Shown: positions 51,460 through 62,313, counted from the stretch's first letter. The stretch is 64,000 nt of DNA from Methanothermobacter sp. MT-2 (GCA_003584625.1 AP017647.1:1164603-1228602); one strand, 5' to 3'. Notes: generated by a model not told the origin, from the sequence alone. Made by a program: numbers and translations.

Positions 51460-51805
51460 ACTACTCCACTCTAACGGGTGGGGCTTCTCCCATTTTTGTC
51501 TTGACTTTGCGTCAAAGGGCTTCACTTTTGGGAGTCTAGGGGTTACGGCCCCCTATCTTTCATCTCTCATTAATGTATGGGCTATGTTACTTTTTAATGT
51601 TTTAACTGCCTTGTCTCTTGTTGTTTGAACTAAAGCCGCGTTCAAATTAAAAAGTTTCCTTGAGTTTGCCATAGGCATCCCTGTCCAAAAAAGAACCTTT
51701 GACGTGGATTTGAAACCGAAATACCAGTCCACAAGCTTAAATATTCTCCTAAGCAACTCTTTTCTCATCACAATTAACTAAAATCCCTTAAGGGGGAACA
51801 TCCCT
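51456..51805 (-). mobile_element. tnpB-type (IS605/IS1341-like) element scar
   Basis: On the minus strand, GATGTTCCCCC near 51800 opens a stretch that ends in a frame-broken tnpB tail and the right-end TAGTTCAC at 51456. The tail matches the scar at 58.6 kb (CCTTTGACG...AAAGTCA and GGAGAAG...TAGTTCAC shared). A 72-codon frame at 51553-51771 lies inside. No intact transposase exists. From 51806 to 52040 there is only AT-rich DNA with a short GC-rich hairpin-like stretch around 51858-51877. Confidence 0.6.
51553..51771 (-). pseudogene. Open frame inside the element scar, possible tnpB fragment
   Basis: A 72-codon frame. The segment TSKVLFWTGMPMANSRKLFNLNAAL faintly recalls the zinc-finger end of TnpB (TSKxC...CG...RxF...LNAxL), but the cysteines are absent. 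It may be a decayed and internally deleted tnpB. It could also be unrelated. Confidence 0.3.
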
Positions 51806-52040
51806 AAGGTTATTCTGGGTATTTGAAGTATCTAATTTATCTTGCCCTTCTTGTGTATCCCCCCTCAAGGGGGTCTTACAAGCAAAGATAAAAAAAAGAC
51901 AACAATAATGTCTTTTGACAAAAAACTTTTTTTATCACGAAAAATTTTATATATTATTTTTCCTTAAAGGTATAATATAACAGGATATTTTTTTTCACCT
52001 GTTTAACTAAGTATTTGAGATGTGGGGGGTGTACCTTTCT

Positions 52041-52784
52041 ATGATCTTGGAAGGACCAGTAGGTCTCTATCTTAAAGATTTGATTGATAATCTTTTAGAT
52101 GAAATTGAAAACGAGAATGATAAAAGAGCATTAGATTTAGGTTGTGGTTATGGATATTATACAGTAGATTTACTCCAAAGGGGATATGAAGTTGATGCAG
52201 TTGATATTTCAGATCATTCAATTGAGATGACCCGGAACAAAATCGAAGAAATGAAAAATCATCCAAAGGTCGAAATCCATAATATTAACGCATTAGATTT
52301 TGAATCTAAGAAAAAATATGACCTCATAATCTGTTTTGAGATGCTAGAACATCTACATGAAGTTCTAAAACTTCTAAAATTGATCAATACTTGGCTAAAA
52401 GATGGTGGGATTCTATTGATTAGCGTACCACACAACGAAAACTTATGGAACATTAGAGACGAACAAGCAGGCCACCTTAGAAGATACTCTAAAGATGAAA
52501 TCAAAGAAAAGTTGAAAAAAGCAAATTTAGAACCAATAAAGATACTATGTTATGGTTTCCCACTCATCAGACTATTTTTAGGAACCTATCTAAAAATCCA
52601 GGAAATGATGATGAATAGAGCAAAAGAAGGACAAACCAGAGAAAAGGCTCGGACAAGTCCATTAAGTCGAATGAAAAAAATAAGCGCCCCAATATTAAAA
52701 GTTCTTTTTAAATTTGATAACCTGTTCATCAATGGAGACCGAGGTTTTGGACTAGTAGTCATGGCCCAAAAAAAATCACAATAG
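52041..52784 (+). CDS. Class I SAM-dependent methyltransferase
   Basis: About 247 residues. LDLGCGYGYYTVDL is motif I, VDAVDIS motif II, and DLIICFEMLEHL motif IV. A C-terminal extension of about 70 residues with an amphipathic helix follows (LFLGTYLKIQEMMMN). The family includes lipid, quinone and sugar methyltransferases, and the substrate here is unknown. I chose the ATG at 52041, with GGGGGGTG upstream; an ATG at 52020 is possible. Confidence 0.82.
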   Translation: MILEGPVGLYLKDLIDNLLDEIENENDKRALDLGCGYGYYTVDLLQRGYEVDAVDISDHSIEMTRNKIEEMKNHPKVEIHNINALDFESKKKYDLIICFEMLEHLHEVLKLLKLINTWLKDGGILLISVPHNENLWNIRDEQAGHLRRYSKDEIKEKLKKANLEPIKILCYGFPLIRLFLGTYLKIQEMMMNRAKEGQTREKARTSPLSRMKKISAPILKVLFKFDNLFINGDRGFGLVVMAQKKSQ

Positions 52785-52796
52785 GGATGGCAAGTT

Positions 52797-53336
52797 TTGC
52801 AATATAAAGAAACCAAAATCCAATTAAAAAGGGGTGACATCACCAATATCAAAGTTGATGCTATAGTCAACCCAGCGAATTCCCATGGTCTAATGGGAGG
52901 AGGAGTAGCCCTATCAATAAAAGACAAGGGCGGCTCCCAGATAGAGAAAGAAGCGATTTCAAAGGCTCCCATACCAGTAGGGGAGGCTATAGCAACAACT
53001 GCCGGGAAATTAAAAGCAATGTATGTTATACACGCCCCTACAATGGAAGAACCTGCACAACCATCAAACATCATATCAGTAAAAAAGGCTACACTAGCAG
53101 CATTAAAAAAAGCATCTGAACTTAAAATTTCATCAATAGCATTCCCTGGTATGGGCACCGGCGTAGGTGGAGTGCCAAAAACCAAAGCAGCCCAGGCCAT
53201 GATGGAAACCATAAAAGACTTCCTCAGCCAATCAACACTAAAAGAGATAATCCTTATCGCATACAATCAAGAAATGTATGAGGCATTTAAAGATGCCATT
53301 AAAAAACATTCAATAGAGGGAGGTGACCTGATATGA
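52797..53336 (+). CDS. Macro-domain protein
   Basis: A 179-residue single macro domain. KVDAIVNPANSHGLMGGGVALSI is the ADP-ribose pocket, with further contacts in AFPGMGTGVGGVP. Such proteins bind or hydrolyse ADP-ribose groups on proteins, nucleic acids or metabolites. The start is TTG at 52797, after GGGATGG. It overlaps the next gene by four bases. Confidence 0.9.
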   Translation: MQYKETKIQLKRGDITNIKVDAIVNPANSHGLMGGGVALSIKDKGGSQIEKEAISKAPIPVGEAIATTAGKLKAMYVIHAPTMEEPAQPSNIISVKKATLAALKKASELKISSIAFPGMGTGVGGVPKTKAAQAMMETIKDFLSQSTLKEIILIAYNQEMYEAFKDAIKKHSIEGGDLI

Positions 53337-53584
53337 GGAGCAGTTTTGCAATTGCAAGTATAGCTATTGGAATATGTACTTTCCTACAGCTCTTCGGGGC
53401 TGAGAAGGCTATATTAGCAATAATATTCGGCATACTAGCTCTCAGGGAAATCAAGGAAAAAGAGCTAACAGGAAAATATCTAGCCATCGCAGGGATAATC
53501 CTAGGAATAATCTACATAATACTACTAATAATCATCTTACCATATATAATGAGTATAATCCCAAGAATATCAAGTATCCAATAA
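53333..53584 (+). CDS. Small DUF4190-like membrane protein
   Basis: An 83-residue protein with two to three membrane helices and the LREIKEKELTGKYLAIAGIILG segment typical of DUF4190. The function is unknown. It overlaps the macro-domain gene by ATGA and is probably co-expressed. Confidence 0.72.
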   Translation: MRSSFAIASIAIGICTFLQLFGAEKAILAIIFGILALREIKEKELTGKYLAIAGIILGIIYIILLIIILPYIMSIIPRISSIQ

Positions 53585-53622
53585 AAAAAGTGTTCCCAAA
53601 AAAAGAGAATATAAGAGAGGAG

Positions 53623-54468
53623 TTAATAAGGTGTGGGTAACCCCATCTCCTTTCTCGCGGCAATGTTCTTCTCAGCCTTTTCCTTTTTCTGTGATGCTAG
53701 TTTTTCAAGCATGCCAAGGCCGGGTTTAACTTCCTCTATAGGTTTGGTTTCGAATAGGCCTGCTTCAAGCGCATCCTTGAATATGGACTCTCCAGTATCT
53801 GTTCTTAGGAATACTGTGGACCATCCATCAGGTGTTCCTACTGAACCCGTTGACACATCAGCAAGCTCTGCCACATAATCATTGCATAGTTTGCAGCCGG
53901 CTTGTTCATATCCATGGGTTTCTTTAAGTGGTAGAGTGTATAGGTCATCTTGGGTGTAGACCCAGAATTTTCCTTTGCCTATGTCCATTTTCTCTACTAG
54001 TTCTAGGCTGAGTCCCATTTTCTCTGAGATGAATGTCTGCAGTGAACTGTATGAGAAGTTCTCCATACAGAATATTCCAATGAGTAATTTTATCTTATCA
54101 GCGAGGAACCTGGCACCGAATGGATATGTTTGCATTTTCCTTATACCCATTAACTGGCATGGTATGGCCACCGTACCCAGCTTTTCTATACCACATTGTC
54201 TGACAGCTTTTTTAAGCATCCAAACGTTTGGAGAGAATGTGTATTTGGTGCCTGCAGCTGCTTTAAGTTCATCTGATGTCATTGCCACTATAGGTTCTGG
54301 TTTCCAGAATTCTTTTCCTGGACCAGCCACCACTGCACCTTCGATTATCTTTTCGTCGAGGGCATATGATAGTAATCCTGTTACAATTCCTCCGTCCTGC
54401 GCGATCTTCAAAATCTCTTTATCGGTTGATCGGGCAGCAAAAACTTCTTTGTATTTTCCTAAAACCAT
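53623..54468 (-). CDS. frhB: F420-reducing hydrogenase subunit beta
   Basis: A 281-residue subunit that carries FAD and a 4Fe-4S cluster and passes electrons to F420. [12 protein letters not shown] near the N-terminus and [15 protein letters not shown] in the middle are FrhB signatures. Cysteines in GCKLCNDY and in [10 protein letters not shown] fit the cluster. I chose the ATG at 54466-54468 with GGAGG eight bases upstream, which gives the usual FrhB length. It is the last gene of the operon. Confidence 0.95.
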   Translation of the reverse strand: MVLGKYKEVFAARSTDKEILKIAQDGGIVTGLLSYALDEKIIEGAVVAGPGKEFWKPEPIVAMTSDELKAAAGTKYTFSPNVWMLKKAVRQCGIEKLGTVAIPCQLMGIRKMQTYPFGARFLADKIKLLIGIFCMENFSYSSLQTFISEKMGLSLELVEKMDIGKGKFWVYTQDDLYTLPLKETHGYEQAGCKLCNDYVAELADVSTGSVGTPDGWSTVFLRTDTGESIFKDALEAGLFETKPIEEVKPGLGMLEKLASQKKEKAEKNIAARKEMGLPTPY

Positions 54469-54481
54469 CTTCACAGCCTCC

Positions 54482-55294
54482 CTATAATCCTAACTCCTTC
54501 CTTATTTGCTCTTCTGGCCACCAACTTCTTGGACATTGGATGTAGCAGATTCCACATTTTATGCAACGGTCATTGTTGAGTTGTGGTCTTCCGTTTATCA
54601 TTTCAAGGGCTCTGGTCTGGCAGGCCATTGCACATGTACCGCAGCCTATACAGAGACTTTGGTTAACTACTTTGGTTTGTAGGTCGCATCCGCAGGCTTC
54701 GGTGTAGCCTGCGAGGTCTAACATGGGTTTGAGGTAATCCATGTCATTGTTTAGGAGTGCTACGACTGCTTTGGCTATGATTTCTGGTGAGGGTGGGCAT
54801 CCTGGTAGGGCCAGGTCAACGTCTATGATATCGGCTATTGGCACGAATGATTCGTGTGCTGGTTGTGCTTGCTGCCCTCCCCTAGCATATCTTGTGAAGC
54901 AGCCTGTTGCGGCGCATGACCCGAATGCGCAGACCAGCTTGGCTTTTTCTCTTACCTCTTTAAGTTCTTTTAGGCTGTGTTCATCTTGCAAGCATACTGA
55001 ACCTTCCACTAGGGCAAGGTCCATTTCAGGCATTTCCCATACATCCACCAGTGTGGTTCCATAGACTATTTCTACCATGTCAGTTAGTAAATCTGCAAGG
55101 ATGTCGTAATTTTCGGTTAACGACATTGCATCTCCTGTACACCCACTTAGGTGGATGTAACCTATTCTTGGTTTTGCTTTTTCTTCTTCAGCCACTTTTT
55201 CAACCTCCTCTTTTGGAACTTCAACAACCTTTTCCTCTTTTTCAGGTTTAGCCTCCAATCCTAAAAATCTTTTAATACGGGCAATTAAGCTCAT
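54482..55294 (-). CDS. frhG: F420-reducing hydrogenase subunit gamma
   Basis: A 270-residue small subunit. After an N-terminal charged segment, [17 protein letters not shown] and PGCPP give the proximal cluster ligands. [12 protein letters not shown] and [12 protein letters not shown] bind two more 4Fe-4S clusters. It links the NiFe site of FrhA to the flavin of FrhB. The start overlaps the frhD stop by ATGA. The N-terminal stretch of about 40 residues is unusually rich in Glu, Lys and Val. Confidence 0.96.
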   Translation of the reverse strand: MSLIARIKRFLGLEAKPEKEEKVVEVPKEEVEKVAEEEKAKPRIGYIHLSGCTGDAMSLTENYDILADLLTDMVEIVYGTTLVDVWEMPEMDLALVEGSVCLQDEHSLKELKEVREKAKLVCAFGSCAATGCFTRYARGGQQAQPAHESFVPIADIIDVDLALPGCPPSPEIIAKAVVALLNNDMDYLKPMLDLAGYTEACGCDLQTKVVNQSLCIGCGTCAMACQTRALEMINGRPQLNNDRCIKCGICYIQCPRSWWPEEQIRKELGL

Positions 55295-55767
55295 TGATAA
55301 ACCCCAATTTCGTTTAAAATCATCTTAACCGCCTTGGGAATGGCCTTCTCGACTGGGGGTGTGAGGCCCATTTCCACATAAGGGGCGGATATTTCCTTTG
55401 GTTTACACCCTATTACCACCACGTCGATTTTTTCGCTGAGTTCATGGAGGGGCTGGTTAACCGGCCATGAATGCATGTTTTCATAGGATCCCTTTGGGAT
55501 TTCTTCGAGATTAAATTTCCTTAAGGTTCCTGGTTCTGCGTTGAATTCCACGACGTCCACGACTATTATCTTCCTCCAAGATTCTTGGGGGAGTGAGAAC
55601 ACATAATGTGGACCGCCAGTGCCTGCGTCGATGAACATGACATTGTCTGGTTTTTCCTTGTCTTTGAAGTGTTCTTCAAGTGCGTTGATTACCGCCGGGC
55701 CAAAACCGTCATCCTTGAATAGGATGTTTCCACAGCCCACTACTAGAATCTCAGCATCGTATGGCAT
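55291..55767 (-). CDS. frhD: F420-reducing hydrogenase maturation endopeptidase
   Basis: A 158-residue HybD/HycI-type protease that trims the C-terminus of FrhA after nickel insertion. [14 protein letters not shown] carries the nickel-sensing acidic residue, FIDAGTGG the next motif, and [11 protein letters not shown] the third. It has the usual position between frhA and frhG. Confidence 0.95.
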   Translation of the reverse strand: MPYDAEILVVGCGNILFKDDGFGPAVINALEEHFKDKEKPDNVMFIDAGTGGPHYVFSLPQESWRKIIVVDVVEFNAEPGTLRKFNLEEIPKGSYENMHSWPVNQPLHELSEKIDVVVIGCKPKEISAPYVEMGLTPPVEKAIPKAVKMILNEIGVYQ

Positions 55768-55770
55768 AGT

Positions 55771-56988
55771 TTAGATCCTGACCATTTCACTTTTTATAGG
55801 AGTTTTATCTTCGTCATCGATGACCATTAGGTGGGTTGCACATGATAGACATGGGTCATATGCCCGTATGACATGTGGTGCATAGTCATAATGGAAGCCT
55901 TCTGTTGCGGGTCCCATTGTTGGTATGTTCCATGTTGTTGGGACAAGGGCACTGTAGAATTGTATTTTGCCATCGGCTACTTGGGCTAGGTGAACGTCCA
56001 TTCCTCTTGGAGCTTCTATTGCACCGACTCCTAATTTTCCTGTTCCTCTTATGTCGAAGTCTGCCATTACGGGTGCTGATGTGTCAAGCTCATCTAATAT
56101 GTCGATGGCTCTTGAGAGTGCTGTTTTCATTTCAAGGGCTCTGGCTACGTGTTGTGCTACAACTCCTCTTTCTTTGAAGCCTTGGAATTCTACGAATCTT
56201 GCTCTTGGCCCTACCTCTACGCTTCTTCCATCGTATAGGGGTATTGTTGAGCATGCTCTTTTTCCTATTTCTGGGTCGTCGTACCAGCTTTCTGGCATGA
56301 CTTCTGTGAATCTGTCTAGGTCGAATTTTGTTCTGTCACCATATATTTGGTGTGTTGCTAGTGTTGGTTGGTTGTGTGCGCCTAGTCCTTCTGGTAGTCC
56401 TTTTTCTTCGACTAGGCTTATTATGAGTTCTACGTGTTCGTTTACTTTTGGTTTGAGTTGTTTTAGTCTTGCGTATAATCTTTTTCTTGCGAGTTCTGTT
56501 ATGTTGTCGGCCATTCCCCCTATTCTGACGTCTGAGGGGTGTATGCCTTCTCCTGCGACCATGTCTACTACGTATTGGGCGTTTTTCCTTATTTCTGATA
56601 CTGATTCTATTGCTGTTTTCATGAGGTTTTCTGGGACGAAGTCTTGTGCTATGAGGAAGTGGTGTATTGCGTGGCTGTTTACGTGGTGTGCGGCTAATGT
56701 TAATTCTCGCAGCAGCTTAGCGGCTTTTGGGGGTTCGATGTCGAGTGAGTCTTCTACTGCTTCGGTTGATGCTAAGGTGTGGGGTATGGGACAGACTCCA
56801 CAGATTCTCTGTGTGAATACTGGTGCTGTTTCTGGGGCCTTTCCGAGTAGCATCTTTTCAAGACCCCTAACAGGAGTAATACTGAAGTATCGCCCCTTTG
56901 TCACAATCCCTTCATCATCGACTTCCAGGACAAGTTCTGCGTGGCCTTCCTGTCGGCTGGTCGGCGATATAACAATCCTTTCGCTCAA
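55771..56988 (-). CDS. frhA: F420-reducing hydrogenase subunit alpha (NiFe)
   Basis: A 405-residue large subunit that oxidises H2 at the NiFe centre. [11 protein letters not shown] and DPCLSCATH hold the metal cysteines. Nineteen residues follow the final His and should be removed by FrhD. The start is probably TTG at 56986-56988, giving [15 protein letters not shown] as in Methanothermobacter, with GAGGTGA upstream. A GTG three codons earlier lies inside that binding site. Confidence 0.96.
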   Translation of the reverse strand: MSERIVISPTSRQEGHAELVLEVDDEGIVTKGRYFSITPVRGLEKMLLGKAPETAPVFTQRICGVCPIPHTLASTEAVEDSLDIEPPKAAKLLRELTLAAHHVNSHAIHHFLIAQDFVPENLMKTAIESVSEIRKNAQYVVDMVAGEGIHPSDVRIGGMADNITELARKRLYARLKQLKPKVNEHVELIISLVEEKGLPEGLGAHNQPTLATHQIYGDRTKFDLDRFTEVMPESWYDDPEIGKRACSTIPLYDGRSVEVGPRARFVEFQGFKERGVVAQHVARALEMKTALSRAIDILDELDTSAPVMADFDIRGTGKLGVGAIEAPRGMDVHLAQVADGKIQFYSALVPTTWNIPTMGPATEGFHYDYAPHVIRAYDPCLSCATHLMVIDDEDKTPIKSEMVRI

Positions 56989-57028
56989 ATGTATCACCTC
57001 TTCTTTTTAGAGTTCAAAAAAACCATCA

Positions 57029-57040
57029 ATTTATATAAAC
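57029..57040 (-). promoter_or_regulatory. Promoter of the frhADGB operon
   Basis: Minus-strand GTTTATATAAAT with an A-rich BRE upstream, about 40 bases before the frhA start. The interval to 57224 is extremely AT-rich (many A/T runs) and must also hold the promoter of the gene at 57225, perhaps ATTATATAAT at 57141-57150. Confidence 0.6.
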
Positions 57041-57224
57041 GTTTTTAAATGTTATAAGTTTTTCAATTAAAAGAAAAGTGAAAAGTATTTATATTAGAAT
57101 AAAAAATTAACAAAAATTAATAAAATCATAAAAAATTACTATTATATAATACTACATTTTTTTATACTATAAACTAACATAGAAATACGTGTAATCCAAT
57201 AATAGGATTAGAAGGTGAGAATCG

Positions 57225-57677
57225 ATGATAGACTCAAAAATTATAATTTCAGTGACAATAGTTTTAATCATCGGAGCCATCGCAGCAGGTTACCAGATAA
57301 GCAGTAACCCCAAGATCTTATGGCAACCAACAAGTCCAGATGATAACACACTACCCCCATCTGGAAGTGGGGGTGGAGGAGGTTCTGCAGGTTCAGGCGG
57401 CGGTGCAGGTGGAAGTTCAGGCGGATCCAGCAGTGCAGGCGCTATTAACACTGGAGGTAATGGAGGTTATCCCGTGAGTCCATCAGAAGCACAAAACATA
57501 GCCCAAAAATATATAAAAGAAGAAGGCGCTACAGCAGGAACCCCACGCATAGTCACAATAGCAGGTGAACCCGTATACGTAGTGCCAATACAAAAAGATG
57601 GTAAAATCATAGGCGAAATCCACATAGACCCCCAAACTGGTAAAAACATAGGTGGGGGTGGTGGTGCACCATTATGA
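57225..57677 (+). CDS. Membrane-anchored Gly/Ser-linker protein with PepSY-like domain
   Basis: A 150-residue protein. One N-terminal helix ([18 protein letters not shown]) anchors it. A glycine/serine-rich linker of about 35 residues (from about 46 to 80) follows. The C-terminal 65 residues look like a PepSY-type domain ([34 protein letters not shown]), ending in a second Gly run. The domain probably faces outside. GGTGA precedes the ATG; an inverted repeat TAATCC/GGATTA lies at 57192-57209. It overlaps the PAC2 gene by ATGA. Confidence 0.68.
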   Translation: MIDSKIIISVTIVLIIGAIAAGYQISSNPKILWQPTSPDDNTLPPSGSGGGGGSAGSGGGAGGSSGGSSSAGAINTGGNGGYPVSPSEAQNIAQKYIKEEGATAGTPRIVTIAGEPVYVVPIQKDGKIIGEIHIDPQTGKNIGGGGGAPL

Positions 57678-58405
57678 AAGTCGAAACAAAAAATGAATCA
57701 TGCACCATAATATCTGAAGAAATAGAAAACGCCATAGTCCTTGAAGGATCCCCAGGACTGGGACTAATAGGCAACATCGTAGGATGGCTCCTAGTAGACG
57801 ACCTTAAAATGAGGGAAATAGGATACATCGACTCCAAATACTTCCCACCCCTAGCAGTACTCTACAGGGGCGTTGCCATACACCCCTTCAGAATCTATGA
57901 AGGAGAAGGACTAGTACTATTTCTATCAGACTTCATACTACCATCCTCCGTAGTCTATGATATGACCAATGCAATAGTAAAATGGATGAAAAGAAACAAC
58001 AGCAAAGAACTCATAACATTCAACAGCGTCATAGTAAGACAAAAATCACACTTAGTCGCAGGAGCAGCCAACAGCAAAAAATCCCTAAAAAGACTCGGAG
58101 AACTCGAAATACCAATATTACCATTCGGAAACATAAACGGAATATCAGGAACACTACTAACAAGATGCGCCATAGAAAATATACCTGCATCCTGCCTATT
58201 CGCAGAGATACTAACACCCTACCCAGATCCAAGAGCAGCAGCAGAAGTCGTCGAAGTCCTCAACAAAATGCTAGACCTAGAAGTAGACACACAACCACTA
58301 CTAGAAGAAGCCCAGGCCATCGAATCAAGACTTAAAAAACTAGCAGAAAAAGTACACAAAACAGAAACACCAACAACCCCAACAGAAACACCAATATACA
58401 TGTAA
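57674..58405 (+). CDS. PAC2-family protein (proteasome assembly chaperone-like)
   Basis: A 243-residue PAC2-fold protein. The N-terminal [23 protein letters not shown] matches the G-x-G-L-x-G family motif and the C-terminal part is a helical tail ([18 protein letters not shown]). Archaeal PbaA/PbaB belong to this family, but many members are unassigned. It differs clearly from the second PAC2 protein at 60107. It is coupled to the Gly-rich membrane protein. Codons are very A-rich. Confidence 0.82.
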   Translation: MKVETKNESCTIISEEIENAIVLEGSPGLGLIGNIVGWLLVDDLKMREIGYIDSKYFPPLAVLYRGVAIHPFRIYEGEGLVLFLSDFILPSSVVYDMTNAIVKWMKRNNSKELITFNSVIVRQKSHLVAGAANSKKSLKRLGELEIPILPFGNINGISGTLLTRCAIENIPASCLFAEILTPYPDPRAAAEVVEVLNKMLDLEVDTQPLLEEAQAIESRLKKLAEKVHKTETPTTPTETPIYM

Positions 58406-58510
58406 AAACGAGCGAAAAAAATTTTATATTTCTGTTGCTTGTAAAACCCTCCTCGAAAGAATGGCATACAATGGGAGGTGGGATAAGTTAAATTTAAATA
58501 TTTTGAGTGC

Positions 58511-58698
58511 TAAGGAAATCTTAAAGGTGATGTTCCCCCCATGAAGGAAGTTCAGCTAAATGTAGTGGGAAAAATTAACCCACATCTTAATAGAGGAGCG
58601 TGGGGGGAGCCATACCCCCCAGATTCCCAAAATGAAACCTTTGACGTAAAGTCAGGTGGAACAGGAGAAGACACCTCCATCAGGGCGAGGTAGTTCAC
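58511..58698 (+). mobile_element. Short tnpB-type element scar
   Basis: A remnant of the same family as the scar at 51456-51805. It opens near GATGTTCCCCCC. A tail in one frame contains DSQNETFDVKSGG and ends in TAG within the right-end TAGTTCAC at 58698. Only the 3' part of tnpB survives. It ends 28 bases before the first tRNA-Arg. The rest of the 58406-58726 gap shows a TATA-like stretch (58424-58432) and nothing else. Confidence 0.6.
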
Positions 58699-58726
58699 AA
58701 ATTTACATTTTTTTTATCCAATAGAA

Positions 58727-58803
<77 letters not shown>

Positions 58804-58831
58804 TCCCCCCAAAAAAAATTTCTAACAATGG

Positions 58832-58908
<77 letters not shown>

Positions 58909-58924
58909 TCCCACTTATAGTTTA

Positions 58925-60100
58925 TCATTTATTCTGATCAGAAAAATAGACGTCCAATGTATTCTCTGGAAATCGTATTTCACCATATCTGCCCCCGCCA
59001 CCCGGTATTATGATGAGCGAACCATTCCTAAACGCCCTTATAGCAAGGGCGGTTTCACTATCCACTTCCCTTATCTCATCTAATGGGGCGTCGAGGAGTG
59101 CTTTTATTTCGCTGCCAAATTCATCTACAAGTTTTCCCCAGATTCTCTGGACTGCACGTGTCATAACACCTTTACCATGCTTCATACTAATTATCTCAGC
59201 GAGGGGCATGATATGAATATAAGGTGGACGATGAGATGGATGATGTGGCTCTTCCCATGTTGCTATTTCATGGATGCGATAATCAACACCCTTCTTGATG
59301 GTACCTCCACATGAACATTTCATGTTAACTTTTATGGCTTCCTTTGGATCATAGACCTTGTAACATCGCGTACATGCCGTTAGATGATATTTACCAAGTC
59401 TTGGATCGAAACCATAGTTTGCACGTATCCTTTTACCCTTTATAGACTTTTTCAGTGCGGAGAAAGAAATTTCATCCATTTTGAACTGGTTAAATTCCCT
59501 TCCGAGACGATGCGGCCATGGAGAATGGGCATCAGAATTTGTCAAAAATGGTATATCTTGGAGTTCCTTTATCCTGTCAGCCATGTCAGTGTCGGCTGAA
59601 AGACCCAGCTCTAAAAAATCGGGTGCTTTACCATAACAGTCCTTATAACTATCATAGGATTTGTATAGGCTTGTCCATGGTGTGAATGCATGTGATGGGC
59701 CGATGAGTCCATCATATTCATGTACTATATCCATTATCTCTGATCCTTGCATTCTAACCTTGGGTCTGCCCTCCTTGTTAATGTTGGATGATGGTAACTT
59801 TTCCTTCAACTCAGAGGCTGTTTCTATGGATGGTAAAATTAAAAGGTGGTGAACCCGTTTAAGATCTTCGATCTCACTTGTAATTATGAAGTCACAGTCT
59901 CTGTGGGAATAGATACCATCCTCATTGGCTTTTGTAGTTTCTAGTATCATTTTAAGCCATTTTGGGTGGAGTCCGTCACCAGTACCCACAAGGTTTAGGC
60001 CTTTGAGTTTTGCTTGTGGGGCTATGTTTTCTATTGTCATCTTCTGGGATGTTGCCTGGGAAAAGCAACTGTGGATGTGTAGATCGGCGTTTATTATCAT
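58925..60100 (-). CDS. Endonuclease Q family PHP protein
   Basis: A 391-residue protein. The N-terminal PHP phosphoesterase domain has DLHIHS at 6-11, TGDGLHP, and SDAHSPWP as metal sites. A zinc finger ([10 protein letters not shown] and CSCGG) and a C-terminal region with [10 protein letters not shown] follow. This matches EndoQ, which cuts 5' of deaminated bases such as uracil and hypoxanthine in DNA. A DNA-repair role beside PCNA and GINS is plausible. It starts 6 bp after the PAC2 gene ends. Confidence 0.85.
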   Translation of the reverse strand: MIINADLHIHSCFSQATSQKMTIENIAPQAKLKGLNLVGTGDGLHPKWLKMILETTKANEDGIYSHRDCDFIITSEIEDLKRVHHLLILPSIETASELKEKLPSSNINKEGRPKVRMQGSEIMDIVHEYDGLIGPSHAFTPWTSLYKSYDSYKDCYGKAPDFLELGLSADTDMADRIKELQDIPFLTNSDAHSPWPHRLGREFNQFKMDEISFSALKKSIKGKRIRANYGFDPRLGKYHLTACTRCYKVYDPKEAIKVNMKCSCGGTIKKGVDYRIHEIATWEEPHHPSHRPPYIHIMPLAEIISMKHGKGVMTRAVQRIWGKLVDEFGSEIKALLDAPLDEIREVDSETALAIRAFRNGSLIIIPGGGGRYGEIRFPENTLDVYFSDQNK

Positions 60101-60106
60101 TGATGA

Positions 60107-60880
60107 TCAGCCTATGTATCTGAGGTCTTCTTCGCCTGGTTTGAGAGTCATCCTCTCTATCATTTCCTGTTCCATCTGCTGGGCCTTTGATATCATCTTG
60201 CGGGTCTCCTTGGCTCTTTCTTCGAGTTTTTCAGTGTCTACTTCCAGTTTTAGTAGTTTCATGAGTACGTTTAGCAGTGCTCTTGCAGCCTCTGCATCTA
60301 TATAATATCCTGGTGTTTCACCCATTAGACAGACGCCTTCCATCCCTCTAAGGCTTCCCATTCCTAATAGTAGGCCTGATGCGCCGATTATACCTCCATC
60401 AGCTGACCTTAGGATAACATCATGTTTTTCTAGTTTTTTAGCAAGTTCTATGTTGGTCGCGGCGCCGTAAACCTTTGAAACTTCAACTGGTTGACCTGTG
60501 GCTAATCCTCCAAGGGTGTATATTTCCTTGACGCCATAGTTTTCCACGAAGTCTAGTATCATGCCACAGATTTCATATTGTCCTTCTGGGGAGAGTCCCT
60601 GGGTGTTACCGATTAGTATTATGTAATCTCTTTTTTCTTCCCCAACTGACTTCAGGTAATAGAATTCGTTTTTCATTGGTTCTATAATGCCATCATCATC
60701 CACTAGAACTTGTGGTGGAAATGAGGGTGAATAAAGTTCTGCGAATTTAATAGCATCTAATTCGTCGATTATATGATCAGCGGCCAATTTTCCCACGTGG
60801 CCTATGCCTGGTAGGGCTTCTATGAATATTGGTTGATCTAATTCAACCTCTTCCAAAACATTTATTATTGTTTTTCTCAT
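60107..60880 (-). CDS. PAC2-family proteasome assembly chaperone-like protein
   Basis: A 257-residue PAC2 protein. [23 protein letters not shown] is the family opening, [11 protein letters not shown] the central motif, and the C-terminus is a charged helix ending GEEDLRYIG. Archaeal PbaB-type chaperones assist assembly of the 20S core and have this layout. The gene follows nop10 by two bases in the translation cluster, a conserved position in euryarchaea. Confidence 0.86.
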   Translation of the reverse strand: MRKTIINVLEEVELDQPIFIEALPGIGHVGKLAADHIIDELDAIKFAELYSPSFPPQVLVDDDGIIEPMKNEFYYLKSVGEEKRDYIILIGNTQGLSPEGQYEICGMILDFVENYGVKEIYTLGGLATGQPVEVSKVYGAATNIELAKKLEKHDVILRSADGGIIGASGLLLGMGSLRGMEGVCLMGETPGYYIDAEAARALLNVLMKLLKLEVDTEKLEERAKETRKMISKAQQMEQEMIERMTLKPGEEDLRYIG

Positions 60881-60882
60881 GG

Positions 60883-61053
60883 TTACCCCCCTTTACTTTT
60901 AAGCATCTGCTTTTTTAAAATACGCCTATATTTTCCATATTTATCCTCTGGAGAATATTTTGGCGGTGCAACGTTCACTGTCTTCATTCCACAGTATGGA
61001 CATTCGTCCTTTAATGTGTATTCTCCACAGGAAGAACATTTACGCATTTTCAT
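60883..61053 (-). CDS. nop10: H/ACA RNP component Nop10
   Basis: A 56-residue zinc-binding protein ([20 protein letters not shown] and so on), with CSSC...CPYC ligands and the [17 protein letters not shown] tail typical of Nop10. It is part of the pseudouridylation complex that modifies rRNA. Its ATG overlaps the aIF2-alpha stop, and the PAC2 gene starts two bases after its stop. Confidence 0.95.
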   Translation of the reverse strand: MKMRKCSSCGEYTLKDECPYCGMKTVNVAPPKYSPEDKYGKYRRILKKQMLKSKGG

Positions 61054-61829
61054 GTTAGTTCACGATGGAATTCTCCTTTTCCTCCTTCTTTTCTAATGGT
61101 ATCTATACATTTTTGAGCGGCCTTTTTGAGTATTTTTTCGGCTGTGGGATAATCTGTTGAATTAACTATTAGACGGTAACGTGGCGCTCCAACAGCTTGC
61201 ACAATCGCTCCCTGTTTCTGGGCGGATTTAAGGGCTTTTTTGATTATTTCGATACCATTAGGTGCGTATGATTTAATATCAACATAACCTGTTACTTGGA
61301 CTTCTGGGGGTGTTATATTTTTTTTAGCTATCTTGGTAATTGCTTTAGCCCAATCTTCTGGTATTCCCTCTTTTATTAATGCCTTTTCGCCTTCGTCTGC
61401 TGCGGTTTCAAATGCGCCATAGAGGTCGCCGAAGATGTCCATCAGGTCATAGCCCACTTCCTCGTAGGCTTCGTCAAGGTTTTTACCTAAACTTTCAGCT
61501 GCTAATTCTAGGAATTTTTCAGCTTTTTGTTCGATCTTCCAGGCTTGTATCCTTTTCCGCCTCTGATCATCCCTTATACGTTTCATGGACACGTCGACAT
61601 GTCCTTTCTCTGGATTGACTCTTAGTACTCTAGCTACGATTTTCTGGTTTTCCCTTACAAAATCTCTTATATTTTTCACCCAACCAGATGAAACTTCTGA
61701 AATGTGTATGAAAGCTTCTTTACCTGGATATTCTTCAAGTTTTGCAAATGCACCATAACCTAGAACTTTATGTACAGTTGCAACTACTAATTCACCTTCT
61801 TCAGGCCATTCTTTTCTCCTTCTTACCAT
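61050..61829 (-). CDS. eif2a: Translation initiation factor aIF2 subunit alpha
   Basis: A 259-residue protein. It opens [19 protein letters not shown], has an S1 RNA-binding domain ([24 protein letters not shown]), a helical domain, and the C-terminal alpha/beta domain that contacts the gamma subunit. It helps bring initiator tRNA to the ribosome. I chose the ATG at 61827-61829; a 20-codon extension lacks family similarity and overlaps the S27e stop. Confidence 0.95.
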   Translation of the reverse strand: MVRRRKEWPEEGELVVATVHKVLGYGAFAKLEEYPGKEAFIHISEVSSGWVKNIRDFVRENQKIVARVLRVNPEKGHVDVSMKRIRDDQRRKRIQAWKIEQKAEKFLELAAESLGKNLDEAYEEVGYDLMDIFGDLYGAFETAADEGEKALIKEGIPEDWAKAITKIAKKNITPPEVQVTGYVDIKSYAPNGIEIIKKALKSAQKQGAIVQAVGAPRYRLIVNSTDYPTAEKILKKAAQKCIDTIRKEGGKGEFHRELT

Positions 61830-61842
61830 TAGAACACCTATT

Positions 61843-62022
61843 TTATCCGAGGACCTCGAGTATCTGGGCCCTGATTTTTGCTTTGCCACCCCTTGGTTCG
61901 ACTAAGGTTTTGCCACATATTATACATTGTACATAGGAGGCGGCCCTGTCAAATACTATCTGTTGGTTTCCACAATCTAGACATTTAACTCGTAGGAAGT
62001 TACTTCTATTCTCATAAAACAT
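61843..62022 (-). CDS. rps27e: Ribosomal protein S27e
   Basis: A 59-residue zinc-ribbon ribosomal protein with [20 protein letters not shown] and then [10 protein letters not shown]. It starts at the ATG at 62020-62022 after AGGAGGC. It lies between rpl44e and aIF2-alpha, the conserved archaeal order. Confidence 0.95.
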   Translation of the reverse strand: MFYENRSNFLRVKCLDCGNQQIVFDRAASYVQCIICGKTLVEPRGGKAKIRAQILEVLG

Positions 62023-62034
62023 TTTTGCAGCCTC

Positions 62035-62313
62035 CTATGTGGTGAATTCAACTCTTCCAACGCGGAATGTTTTTCTTTTGGTATGGGATCTTCCACATTC
62101 TTTACATTTTAAGCGTAAGTCTAATTTTTTCACGGGTTTGTTGCCTGATGGTAATGGTCTTGGGTATCCTCTATAGCCTGAGGTAACCCTCCTGAATTGC
62201 CTCTGACCCCATTTTAATTCGCTGGCTTTGCGTCTTTTTGATTCTAGTACTTCATGGATTGTGTGTTTTCTGCAATGTGGACAGTAGGTTCTTCTTTCCT
62301 TCGGAATCTTCAT
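62035..62313 (-). CDS. rpl44e: Ribosomal protein L44e
   Basis: A 92-residue basic ribosomal protein. [12 protein letters not shown] and CKECGRSH form the zinc site and [19 protein letters not shown] is the family core. GGTGATC lies before the ATG. It is the first gene of the L44e-S27e-aIF2-alpha-Nop10 unit. Confidence 0.97.
   Translation of the reverse strand: MKIPKERRTYCPHCRKHTIHEVLESKRRKASELKWGQRQFRRVTSGYRGYPRPLPSGNKPVKKLDLRLKCKECGRSHTKRKTFRVGRVEFTT

Noticed and set aside
56051-57010. 319-codon open frame opposite frhA
   Set aside because: It is antisense to the well-supported frhA, serine-rich and without a family signature.
58440-58490. CCTCC/GGAGG inverted repeat before the tRNA-Arg genes
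   Set aside because: Only five bases pair over a loop of more than 20 bases; this is too weak to call.
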